Program-made: the position numbers and the translations under genes
Shown: piece after piece, positions 8,966-16,294 of the stretch
Layout: every line of letters starts with the position of its first letter
Position numbering within the stretch: position 1 is the stretch's first letter
DNA from: CBDDFV01 sp965227335
GTDB taxonomy: Bacteria > Planctomycetota > Phycisphaerae > Phycisphaerales > SM1A02
DNA length: 64,000 nucleotides
Assembly (NCBI GenBank): GCA_965227335.1
Contig: CBDDFV010000012.1
Location: forward strand, 372,001-436,000
Direction of reading: 5' to 3'
The notes under the pieces: generated by a model
Databases searched by the model: none
What the model was told of the DNA's origin: nothing
Seen by the model: only the letters and a program-made list of their open reading frames with translations

Positions 8966-9535
8966 TCAGTCCTCCCCAAAATGTGAGACCAGCCAGGCGC
9001 GGGCGATCGTCCAGTCGCTATCCGCCGTCCGTTTCGAGACCTCGAGCACCTCCGCAACGCGACGCATGGAGAGCCCGGTGAAGTAACGCAGCTCGACCAC
9101 GCGAGCCTGCCGCGGACTGACGGCCTCGAGTCGCGTCAACGCCTCGTCGAGATCGAGGATGTCGACGGGGGGCGGGTTCCGATCCGCAAGACCCGAGTCA
9201 AGTTCGACGCGGTCGCGGTCACCCCCGCGACGCAAACGCCCGCGCCGCCGCGCGTGGTCGACGAGGATTCGGCGCATGGCGATCGCCGCCAACGCCAGCA
9301 CCTGGTCGACGTTGTTCCAGTCGATTTTCCGCTGATCGACGAGTCGAAGAAACGCTTCGTGCGCCAGCGCGGTGGGTTGTAGCGTGTGGTCGGTCCGCTC
9401 GTTCTGCATCCGGGCCCGGGCCATCAACCGGAGGTCCTCGTACACCTGGTCGAACAGCGCCTCCATGGCGCTGCGATCTCCCGCACTGGCCTGATTCGCC
9501 ATCTGTTCCAGGTGATCGTCTGAACGTGACGCCAT
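8966..9535 (-). CDS. ECF-type RNA polymerase sigma factor (planctomycete kinase-linked type)
   Basis: A 189-residue sigma-70 family protein with only regions 2 and 4. Region 2 includes YEDLRLMARARMQNER, then LQPTALAHEAFLRLVD, then AAIAMRRILVDHARRR. Region 4 includes LEAVSPRQARVVELRYFTGL, then the helix-turn-helix RRVAEVLEVSKRTADSDW. The TLQPTALAHEAFLRL block is diagnostic of the sigma group common in Planctomycetes and Acidobacteria (TIGR02999-like). No anti-sigma gene is adjacent; the immediately downstream kinase takes that position. A secreted-protein gene is transcribed divergently from 9983 and is a candidate target. Confidence 0.9.
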   Translation of the reverse strand: MASRSDDHLEQMANQASAGDRSAMEALFDQVYEDLRLMARARMQNERTDHTLQPTALAHEAFLRLVDQRKIDWNNVDQVLALAAIAMRRILVDHARRRGRLRRGGDRDRVELDSGLADRNPPPVDILDLDEALTRLEAVSPRQARVVELRYFTGLSMRRVAEVLEVSKRTADSDWTIARAWLVSHFGED

Positions 9536-9982
9536 GAGCGCCCCCTCACGACAGCCGAGCGGCGTACGACATGCCCATTTCCCTTGACCTCTCCCCGGCG
9601 CCGCTGCCGGGGCCGTCGTCCTTCAAGATACCGCGTTTCTCGAAGAGGCCATCACCAATCTGGCCGCGCCCCGGCGAGATGCCGCCCCCAGAGCAACCGT
9701 GGGGCCGCCCGCCGCCCAAGAACCCACCGCCTGCCCGCTGCAGCCAAAGCCCGGCCGCGCCCGGTTTCCGCCACCCGCCGCTTCACCCGGACGAGCCGAT
9801 CGAGCACGACAAATCTCACAACCTTCTGCACAGGCCGATCTTGAGCAGCGCGTAGTTGGTGGAACGAAACACAAATTGAGACGCGTCGCCGCGACGTGAG
9901 AATCGTTCCTCTGCCCGCCGACTGGATGGTCGGCGACGGCGTCGCGGTCGAGCGCGCTCGAAAGTCTCGAAAGGACGATCGA
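9536..9982. other. Divergent intergenic region, no gene seen
   Basis: This 447-bp spacer separates the sigma factor start and the secreted-protein start. It has proline/arginine-rich open frames on both strands without good start sites or recognisable motifs. A short GC hairpin (7-bp arms) lies at 9593-9612. Base composition drops toward 9800-9900. Promoters for both flanking genes should lie here, but I cannot pick them with confidence. Confidence 0.5.
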
Positions 9983-11167
9983 ATGACTCTGCGTACACAA
10001 GCCTCAGTGCGTCTGTTCGCCCGTATCTCCGGCGCGGCGTCCCCTGGTCGCCGGGCCCGAGGCCAGGCGGGCCGAATCCTGTTCGCGGGCGTGGCGGCCG
10101 GCTGCCTGGCCGGCCCGACGGTCGCGCTCAGCAATCCCATCAACGGCGACTGCAACGGAAACGGCGTCCCCGACTCCCTCGACATCGCGTTCCAGATCTC
10201 GCGGGACCAGAACAACGACGGTGTCCCGGATGAATGTCAGACCGGCGCGGTCTTCTTCACGCACGATCTCGGAACCGCGGGCGTCGCGGCGCCGCCGGGC
10301 AACGCCATGCGAACGTGCCCGGACATGGCCGATGTCTTCACCTCCACCGCCGCGCCCGGCTCGGCCCCGGGTCAGAACGTGGGCAACGCGTTGCTGGTCA
10401 ACAGCCTCGACATCGGGCTGATGCCTGGCGACAACATCGATGCGCTCCACATTCCACGGCCGGGACTCCGGGCGCCCGTGCGGAACTTCCTCTTCAGCGT
10501 CGATGAGGCCGCCATCGGCGCCTCGGGCACCGCCGTGAACTTGCAGACGGTCAGGCCGGCCGACGTGTACGCCACCGCCGGCGGCTCGACCAACACCCTG
10601 TCGATCGATCAGAGCCAGCTCGGCTTCGCGCCGATTGACGACGATGAACTCAATGGGCTGTCGCTGTCGGGACCGAACTTCGCCCCGCCGGGCACGCGGA
10701 TCTTCTTCTCGCTGAAGGCATCCTCGCCCACGCTCTTCATGATCGGCGCCAACGAGGCCGACATTCTCACCGCGGTGGTGGGACAGCGCGGCAGTCTGGT
10801 CGTCTCGATCACGGGCGAGCAGTTGGGCATCTGCCCGACGGGCGTGCCGGTGTGCCGGGCCGAGCTTGACGCGCTGCTTATGGCCGGCGGCAATGATGCC
10901 AACGGCGACGGCGACTTCAACGATCCCGGGGACGTGATGCCGTCAGTCTACTTCTCCGTCGACTCCAACACGCCGGGCGTCCGCGGGACCGCCGTGCAGA
11001 CCCAGTGGCAAAACGGATCGGCCGCGGGCGACATCTTCGCGTCGCGCGGCGGCGGCATGAACAACCTCGTCTTCGACAACGCCGCGATCGGCCTGCAGGA
11101 CACGGATAACCTCGACGCGCTGGAGACGATCCTCCAGTTGGTGAACAACCGGCCGCCCGGAGGCTGA
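9983..11167 (+). CDS. Secreted protein with calcium-type DxNxDG repeats, unknown function
   Basis: A 394-residue protein. The ATG at 9983 follows AAAGGA and is preferred over upstream in-frame starts that would only add a basic leader. A twin-basic, alanine/glycine-rich signal region is followed by two loops of the type DCNGNGVPDSLDI and DQNNDGVPDEC. These are common next to the signal peptide in planctomycete exported proteins and are likely calcium-binding. The rest contains repeated blocks (DIGLMPGDNIDALHI near residue 150, IGLQDTDNLDALETI near the end), so the protein seems to be built from two related halves. It lacks the dockerin tail of its relatives in this window. It is divergent from the sigma/kinase pair and followed by a strong terminator. 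Confidence 0.65.
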   Translation: MTLRTQASVRLFARISGAASPGRRARGQAGRILFAGVAAGCLAGPTVALSNPINGDCNGNGVPDSLDIAFQISRDQNNDGVPDECQTGAVFFTHDLGTAGVAAPPGNAMRTCPDMADVFTSTAAPGSAPGQNVGNALLVNSLDIGLMPGDNIDALHIPRPGLRAPVRNFLFSVDEAAIGASGTAVNLQTVRPADVYATAGGSTNTLSIDQSQLGFAPIDDDELNGLSLSGPNFAPPGTRIFFSLKASSPTLFMIGANEADILTAVVGQRGSLVVSITGEQLGICPTGVPVCRAELDALLMAGGNDANGDGDFNDPGDVMPSVYFSVDSNTPGVRGTAVQTQWQNGSAAGDIFASRGGGMNNLVFDNAAIGLQDTDNLDALETILQLVNNRPPGG

Positions 11168-11196
11168 GCGCACGGCCCGCTGAACTGATCTCCTCC

Positions 11197-11220
11197 AAGC
11201 CCCGTCTTCGGACGGGGCTT
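11197..11220 (+). terminator. Hairpin terminator after the secreted-protein gene
   Basis: A perfect 10-bp stem (AAGCCCCGTC / GACGGGGCTT) closes a TTCG tetraloop and is followed by the pyrimidine-rich CTCTCGTT. It lies 29 bases after the stop at 11167, so it ends that transcript. Confidence 0.85.
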
Positions 11221-11408
11221 CTCTCGTTGGCGCGGCCTCCCCCCGGTCGTCACCACCTGCAGGTTCGACGAATACGTCGGGCGGGCGATCCGCGAGGCGC
11301 CGGGAGTCGCCCCGCATCCGTCGGCGGTCGAGAGAACCGACACCCCGACGAATACGAGCCGCCGCAGCGATCTGCGAAACGGATGCGAGGGCGGCGATCG
11401 GATCGCAA

Positions 11409-11494
11409 TGGGCCCGGAGGGATTCGAACCCTCACTGGGGTTTCCCCCAAGCGGATTTTAAGTCCGCCGCGTCTGCCAGTTTCGCCACGGGCCC
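11409..11494 (-). tRNA. tRNA-Leu (anticodon UAA)
   Basis: The gene reads on the minus strand from 11494 to 11409. A 7-bp acceptor stem GGGCCCG/CGGGCCC closes it, with discriminator A. The D arm contains TGGCAGACGC, typical of leucine tRNAs. The anticodon arm is GCGGA-CTTAAAA-TCCGC, giving anticodon TAA. A long variable arm (TGGGGGAAACCCCA region) marks it as class II. The T arm carries GGTTCGAATCC. The 86-base length fits tRNA-Leu. CCA is not encoded. Confidence 0.96.
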
Positions 11495-11551
11495 GTGGGT
11501 CACAGTCGCGTCGCGATTGTAGGATGCATGACGTTCGGCGGAGGCGTGCGC

Positions 11552-12151
11552 ATGGGTCCATCCGACATCCGTCCGATCCGACAACGCCCGGGCGACGGCG
11601 TGCCGTGGTGCCTGCGGTTCGTCGGACGGGCGGTGATTCGCGCGATCGGTCGTCGCCAGCCGTTCGAGGAGATTCTCGCGCGGGCGGACGACCTGGCGGA
11701 CGAGATCGTGGCGACCGTGTCGGGGCTGACGCCGGAGGTCGCCGCGCGTCGGGTGCTGATCCAGCCCATGTCGATGCTGGAGGACTCCTCGCGCGACTGG
11801 TCGCCGGCGATGGCGGTCGAGCATCTCGCGATCGTGGGGGAGCACGTGGTCGAGGGTCTGGGGCGGCTGCGTCGGCGGGATCTGATCGCGCCGGGGGCGA
11901 CGGTGGGGACGGCGGATGTGAAGCCGCGCGAGGTGGGACGGGACGAGGCGCTGGGTCGGTTCCGGGCGATGGTCGACGGGTGGCGGGCGGAGGTGGCGCA
12001 GGCGGACCCGCCGCCCCGGCGCGGCCCGACGCTGCCGCACCCCTGGTTCGGACGGCTGGACTATCGGCAATGGTGCTTCTTCGAATGCGTGCACCGGGAG
12101 CTGCATCAGCGGCAGATTCGTCGGATTCTGCACGTGGGAGAGATGTCATGA
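11552..12151 (+). CDS. DinB/DUF1569-like four-helix protein
   Basis: A 199-residue protein. The ATG at 11552 is chosen because GGAGG lies at 11540-11544. Helical throughout and without a signal peptide. It has a histidine pattern typical of the DinB-like superfamily: AVEHLAIVGEHVV in the middle, and HPWFGRLDYRQWCFFECVHRE-type sequence near the C-terminus, where three histidines can form the metal site. These proteins are metal-binding four-helix bundles, some of them thiol-dependent transferases. The specific substrate is unknown. Its stop overlaps the start of the next gene (ATGA), so the two are cotranslated. Confidence 0.7.
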   Translation: MGPSDIRPIRQRPGDGVPWCLRFVGRAVIRAIGRRQPFEEILARADDLADEIVATVSGLTPEVAARRVLIQPMSMLEDSSRDWSPAMAVEHLAIVGEHVVEGLGRLRRRDLIAPGATVGTADVKPREVGRDEALGRFRAMVDGWRAEVAQADPPPRRGPTLPHPWFGRLDYRQWCFFECVHRELHQRQIRRILHVGEMS

Positions 12152-12771
12152 AGCTGACGGCGGCGATCCTTGCGGTCGTGATCTTCACCGCGTTGTACAT
12201 GGCGGCGTCCACGTTCGTCGCGATTCGCGCCGGCAATCAGGAGTTCATCTTCTACATCGTGGTGATGTTCCTGATGATCGGGGCGGTGGTCGCGGTGCAC
12301 TGGCGGTTCGGGTTGTCGGCGGGGGTGCTCGCGGCGTTGTCGATCTGGGGCGCGATGCACATGGCGGGCGGGCTCACGCCGATACCGCAATCGTGGCCGA
12401 TCGGCGGCGACACGCACGTCCTCTACAACTGGAACATCGTGAAGATCCCGGGATGGGGGTGGATCAAGTACGACCAGGTCGTGCACGCGTTCGGCTACGC
12501 CGCGACGACGTGGCTGCTCTGGGCGTGCATGACGTCGGCGCTGCGGGCGCGGGATGTCGTGCTGCGCCCGAGTCTCGGATGGCTGACGATCGTGGTCGCC
12601 GCGAGCTGCGGCTTCGGCGCGCTGAACGAGATCGTGGAGTTCATCGCGACGACGATGACGGTCACGAACGTGGGGGGATACGAGAACACGGCCCGGGATC
12701 TGATCTCGAACAACGTCGGGGCGATCATCGCGGCGGCCATGATCCGATTCACTGCGGATCGGCGGCCCTGA
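12148..12771 (+). CDS. Multi-pass membrane protein, DUF2238/YjdF-like
   Basis: A 207-residue protein with about six hydrophobic segments, starting in the ATGA overlap with the DinB-like gene. Conserved-looking polar residues sit at membrane boundaries: WIKYDQVVHAFGYA, then FGALNEIVEFIA, then ENTARDLISNNVGAIIAA. This order (a D-x-x-x-H helix, an N-E-x-x-E helix, and a D-x-x-x-N-x-x-G helix) resembles the DUF2238/YjdF family of inner membrane proteins. The function is unknown; the family call is by motif order only. Confidence 0.6.
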   Translation: MKLTAAILAVVIFTALYMAASTFVAIRAGNQEFIFYIVVMFLMIGAVVAVHWRFGLSAGVLAALSIWGAMHMAGGLTPIPQSWPIGGDTHVLYNWNIVKIPGWGWIKYDQVVHAFGYAATTWLLWACMTSALRARDVVLRPSLGWLTIVVAASCGFGALNEIVEFIATTMTVTNVGGYENTARDLISNNVGAIIAAAMIRFTADRRP

Positions 12772-12861
12772 CGACGCGTTCTCTGGTACGGTGGCGTCGA
12801 GCACCCGACACGCGGAGCGGTCCCGAGGGGGGGTCGACGGCGCGTCGGGAAGGAGAAAGTC

Positions 12862-14559
12862 ATGCAACCACGGTGCAACGCGCGGCGGGCGATCGTCATG
12901 ATCGCGGCGATCATGTGGACGGGAACGGCGTGGGCCCAGTGCGGGCCGGGGTCGGGCTCCTGCTTCGAACCGAACGGCACGCCGGGCTGCGACGATGTGA
13001 CATGCTGCGAGCTGATCTGCGGACAGGATCCCTTCTGCTGCGACGTCGAGTGGGACCAGATCTGCGCGGACGCGGCGAACGAGCAGTGCTCGATGAGTGC
13101 GTGCGGGCCGCGCACCGGTCCGTGCGAACAGCCGAACGGCACGCCGGGCTGCGACGATGTCGAATGCTGCGAACTGATCTGCAGCCTCGACCCATTCTGC
13201 TGTGAGGTCGAGTGGGATCAGATCTGCGCCGACGCCGCGATCGCGCAGTGTCCCTCGGTGGCGAGCGGCGCCTGCTGCCTGCTCCCTTCCGGCTGCATCG
13301 TGACGACGCCGGAGAACTGCAAGTTCGAACTCGGCGGGATCTACTTCGGCGACAACTCGACGTGCGCCGACGCGCCGTGCACGACCGGGGCGTGCTGCAT
13401 CGACCAGCCCTTCGGCGGCTGCCTGGTGGTGACGGAAGCGGAGTGCACCTTCGGCTTCGGCGGCGTCTACCTCGGCGACGACACGACGTGCGACGGCGGC
13501 GTCTGCGGGATCGGGGCGTGCTGCGTCGACGGGCAGTGCCTGTTGATGAGTCCGGCGAACTGCGCGGCGATGGGCGGCGCCTACCAGGGCGACGGCAGCG
13601 AGTGCTTCCCGCCGGACCTGTGTCTTCCGCCCGGCGCGTGCTGCGTCAACGGCGAGTGCTTCCTGAGCAACGCAGAGTTCTGCGCGCTGTCGCAGGGCGA
13701 GTTCTTCGGCAACGGGACGACCTGCGACGACGTGCCGTGCGGCGACCCCGGTCCGCCGTGCAATCCGGACGCGGGTCCGTGCGATCAGGCGAACGGCACG
13801 CCCGGCTGCGACGACATCGCCTGCTGCGAACTGATCTGTCTGGCGGACCCGTTCTGCTGCGACGTGGAGTGGGACCAGATCTGCGCGGACGCGGCGATCG
13901 CCAACTGCACGCCGGAGCCGACGGGCGCGTGCTGCCTGCTTCCCTCCGGCTGCCTCGTGACCACCATGGAGAACTGCAAGTTCAAACTCGGCGGAATCTA
14001 CATCGCCGACAACACCACCTGCGACGACGCCCCGTGCGCCGTCGGCGCGTGCTGCTTCACGCAGGACTTCCCGACCTGCACCGTCGTCGATCGCGACTTC
14101 TGTGAGAACGTCCTGATCGGCGAGTTCATCGGAGACGGCACGACCTGCGAAGACGTGGTGTGCGACGGTCCGGGGATCTGCTGTCTGAACAACGGCGGAT
14201 GCGTGTTCATCCTGCAGTCTGAATGCGAGGCCCAGGGCGGCCTCTTCCAGGGCGACGACATCTGCGAGCTCGCCTGTCCGCCGGGCGTGTGCTGTCTCGG
14301 CGAAGCGTGTGTGATCGTGTCGGTCGAGGAGTGCGACTTCCTCGGCGGGTCGTACCTCGGGTTCAACGCGACGTGTGAAGACTGCGCCTGCCCCGCCGAC
14401 TTCGACGGCTCCGGCGACGTCGGGGCGAGCGACCTGGCATCGCTGCTGGCGCAGTGGGGGCCGTGCGCGGGATGTCCGGAGGATCTGGACGGTACGGGCG
14501 ACGTCAACGCGGCGGACCTGGCGATCCTGCTCGCCGCGTGGGGACCGTGTGAGGGGTGA
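12862..14559 (+). CDS. Secreted cysteine-module protein with C-terminal dockerin-like repeats
   Basis: A 565-residue protein with AAGGAG before its ATG and a signal peptide (residues 1-26, ending TAWAQ). The mature part is built from two cysteine-rich modules. Module A (about 50 residues, signature GTPGCDDVxCCELIC...DPFCCDVEWDQIC) occurs at about 27-76, 81-130 and 300-349. Module B (about 38 residues, signature GACC...C......C...GG.Y.GD.TTC...C) occurs about eight times, between 137-293 and 356-508. Residues 511-563 carry two dockerin-like repeats (DFDGSGDVGASDLASLLAQW and DLDGTGDVNAADLAILLAAW). It is probably a cell-surface or extracellular, disulfide-rich protein; its ligand is unknown. It is followed directly by a 43-bp tandem repeat array. 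Confidence 0.75.
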   Translation: MQPRCNARRAIVMIAAIMWTGTAWAQCGPGSGSCFEPNGTPGCDDVTCCELICGQDPFCCDVEWDQICADAANEQCSMSACGPRTGPCEQPNGTPGCDDVECCELICSLDPFCCEVEWDQICADAAIAQCPSVASGACCLLPSGCIVTTPENCKFELGGIYFGDNSTCADAPCTTGACCIDQPFGGCLVVTEAECTFGFGGVYLGDDTTCDGGVCGIGACCVDGQCLLMSPANCAAMGGAYQGDGSECFPPDLCLPPGACCVNGECFLSNAEFCALSQGEFFGNGTTCDDVPCGDPGPPCNPDAGPCDQANGTPGCDDIACCELICLADPFCCDVEWDQICADAAIANCTPEPTGACCLLPSGCLVTTMENCKFKLGGIYIADNTTCDDAPCAVGACCFTQDFPTCTVVDRDFCENVLIGEFIGDGTTCEDVVCDGPGICCLNNGGCVFILQSECEAQGGLFQGDDICELACPPGVCCLGEACVIVSVEECDFLGGSYLGFNATCEDCACPADFDGSGDVGASDLASLLAQWGPCAGCPEDLDGTGDVNAADLAILLAAWGPCEG

Positions 14560-14586
14560 TCGGAGGGCGAAGGACAGGCGCCCTGA

Positions 14587-14950
14587 GTCATCTGGTCCCC
14601 GGCCGGAGGTGATGGACGCGACTGCTTCGGTCATCTGGTCCCCGGCCGGAGGTGATGGACGCGACTGCTTCGGTCATCTGGTCCCCGGCCGGAGGTGATG
14701 GATGCGACTGCTTGGGTCATCTGGTCCCCGGCCGGAGGTGATGGACGCGACTGCTTGGGTCATCTGGTCCCCGGCCGGAGGTGATGGATGCGACTGCTTG
14801 GGTCATCTGGTCCCCGGCCGGAGGTGATGGATGCGACTGCTGCGGTCACCTGGTCCCCGGCCGGAGGTGATGGATGCGGCTGCTTGGGTCATCTGGTCCC
14901 CGGCCGGAGGTGATGGATGCGACTGCTGCGGTCATCTGGTCCCCGGCCGG
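14587..14950. repeat. 43-bp tandem repeat array, eight units plus a partial ninth
   Basis: Units begin with GTCATCTGGTCCCCGGCC at 14587, 14630, 14673, 14716, 14759, 14802, 14845, 14888 and 14931, a strict 43-bp period. Differences between units are few and sit mainly at the unit end (CTGCTTCG, CTGCTTGG or CTGCTGCG). Each full unit contains GGAGGTGAT, a perfect anti-Shine-Dalgarno complement, directly before ATG-like triplets. As 43 is not divisible by three, the reading frame shifts from unit to unit, so the array does not encode a repeated peptide. There are no unique spacers, so it is not a CRISPR. The last copy runs into a hairpin at 14941-14959. Confidence 0.95.
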
Positions 14951-14959
14951 AGGCCGGGG
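14941..14959 (+). terminator. GC hairpin at the end of the repeat array
   Basis: A perfect 8-bp stem CCCCGGCC/GGCCGGGG with a GGA loop. The left arm is the core of the 43-bp repeat. Only here is it followed by its complementary right arm. It lacks a T-run, so it may be a terminator for the upstream gene or a structured leader element of the riboflavin gene at 15004. Confidence 0.5.
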
Positions 14960-15003
14960 CTTGGGCGCTCTCCGGATGGGGTCCTTGGCCCTACCATACG
15001 CCC

Positions 15004-16194
15004 ATGCCGCTTTCGCCCATTCCCGACATCCTTGACGACCTTCGCGCCGGCAAGATCATCATCCTCGTGGACGACGAGGGCCGCGAGAACGAAGGCGACT
15101 TCGTCGTCGCCGCCGAGAAGATCACGCCCGAGCACATCAACTTCATGACCCGCGTCGGGGGCGGGTACCTGTGCCTCGCCCTCACCGTCGCGGACTGCGA
15201 ACGCCTCGACCTTGTCCCGCAGGCCGCGGTGAATACGAGCCTGCGGTCGACGCCGTTCACGGTCTCGATCGACGGCCATCCGAAGCATGGGTTCGGGACG
15301 GGCGTCTCCGCCGCGGATCGGGCGAACGCGATCAAGCTCGCGGTGAACCCCGCATCGACGCCGGACGACTTCGTCCGCCCCGGCCACATCAACCCGCTGC
15401 GGGCCCGCGACGGCGGCGTGCTGATCCGGACGGGACAGACCGAAGGCTCCGTCGACCTCGCGCGGCTGGCCGGGCTGCATCCGTCGGGCGTCATCATCGA
15501 GATCGTCAATGAGGACGGCACGATGGCCCGCCGGCCCGACCTCGAGGTGCTGGCGAAGAAGCACGATCTGAAGATCTGTTCCGTGGAGCAGATCATCGCC
15601 CACCGGCTCGAGCGGGAGACGCTGGTCCGCCGACTGGCGCCGAAGAACGGGTCGACGGTCGAGACGCCGTGGGGATCGTTCAACCTGATCGCGTACCAGA
15701 GCGAGATCGACCCGCTGCCGCACCTCGCGCTGACGGTCGGCGATGTCGGACAACTCGACGACACGGGTCATCCACGGGAGATCGACGAGCCCGTCCTCGT
15801 GCGGATGCACCGGCGCGATCTGCTCGGCGATGTGTTCGAGGACCTGAGCAATCCGTCCGGACGCAACCTGCGGCGATCGCTGGAGCTGATCCAGCAGGAG
15901 GGGCGGGGGGTTCTCGTCTACCTCCGGCCGGAGGGCGTCGGCGAGGGGCTGAACGCGCGGCTGCTCAAGATCAAGCGTCCCGCGACGGACGACGTCAACG
16001 CCCCCGACCTCACCCGCCAGGAGTCCGTCGCCGGCCAGGCCCAGCCGATGGACCAGCGCGACTTCGGGGCGGGCGGACAGATCCTGCGCGATCTCGGCCT
16101 GCACCAGCTCCGGCTGCTGACGAACAGTCCGAAGACTCGACCCGGGCTGCACGGGTTCGGGCTGGAGATCGTGGAGACGGTGCCGATCGAGTAG
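15004..16194 (+). CDS. ribB: RibBA-type protein: DHBP synthase fused to a degenerate GTP cyclohydrolase II domain
   Basis: A 396-residue, cytoplasmic riboflavin-pathway protein. Residues 1-205 form the 3,4-dihydroxy-2-butanone-4-phosphate synthase domain (DDEGRENEGD at 23-32, GVSAADR at 100-106, RPGHINPL at 125-132), which makes the four-carbon precursor from ribulose 5-phosphate. The position of the metal ligand His153 of E. coli RibB is Gln145 here (TGQTEG). Residues about 215-396 are a RibA fold (TPWGSFNLIAY, EGRGVLVYLRPEG, LRLLTNSPK). However, the three zinc cysteines of RibA are replaced by D272, N283 and S285. GTP cyclohydrolase activity is therefore unlikely, as in reported RibBX-type proteins. 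The ATG at 15004 matches the family N-terminus; further upstream the frame runs through the repeat array. Confidence 0.9.
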   Translation: MPLSPIPDILDDLRAGKIIILVDDEGRENEGDFVVAAEKITPEHINFMTRVGGGYLCLALTVADCERLDLVPQAAVNTSLRSTPFTVSIDGHPKHGFGTGVSAADRANAIKLAVNPASTPDDFVRPGHINPLRARDGGVLIRTGQTEGSVDLARLAGLHPSGVIIEIVNEDGTMARRPDLEVLAKKHDLKICSVEQIIAHRLERETLVRRLAPKNGSTVETPWGSFNLIAYQSEIDPLPHLALTVGDVGQLDDTGHPREIDEPVLVRMHRRDLLGDVFEDLSNPSGRNLRRSLELIQQEGRGVLVYLRPEGVGEGLNARLLKIKRPATDDVNAPDLTRQESVAGQAQPMDQRDFGAGGQILRDLGLHQLRLLTNSPKTRPGLHGFGLEIVETVPIE

Positions 16195-16225
16195 GGGGGA
16201 GCGTCACCGTTGAGAACACAGAAGA

Positions 16226-16261
16226 CGCCGAGTACGGACCGTTCCGGTCTCGCACTCGGCG
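16226..16261. terminator. Possible bidirectional terminator between convergent genes
   Basis: Inverted repeat CGCCGAGT (16226-16233) / ACTCGGCG (16254-16261) with a 20-base loop that can itself pair partly. It lies between the convergent stops of the RibBA-type gene (16194) and the epimerase (16295). It has no T-run. Confidence 0.45.
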
Positions 16262-16294
16262 CCCTCCGTTGTGCCGGACGTCACGCGTCGCGAC

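Noticed and set aside
9571..9855. Proline-rich 94-codon open frame between sigma factor and secreted protein
   Set aside because: No ribosome binding site, no family features, and composition typical of chance frames in GC-rich DNA.
14587..14950. CRISPR array
   Set aside because: The units follow each other with no unique spacers, and no cas genes are present. It is a simple tandem repeat.
14560..15003. FMN riboswitch before the riboflavin gene
   Set aside because: None of the conserved RFN blocks is visible. The space is filled by the 43-bp array and a GC hairpin.
14917..15003. N-terminal extension of the RibBA-type protein into the repeat array
   Set aside because: The extra residues come from repeat sequence and the hairpin; the family N-terminus matches the ATG at 15004.
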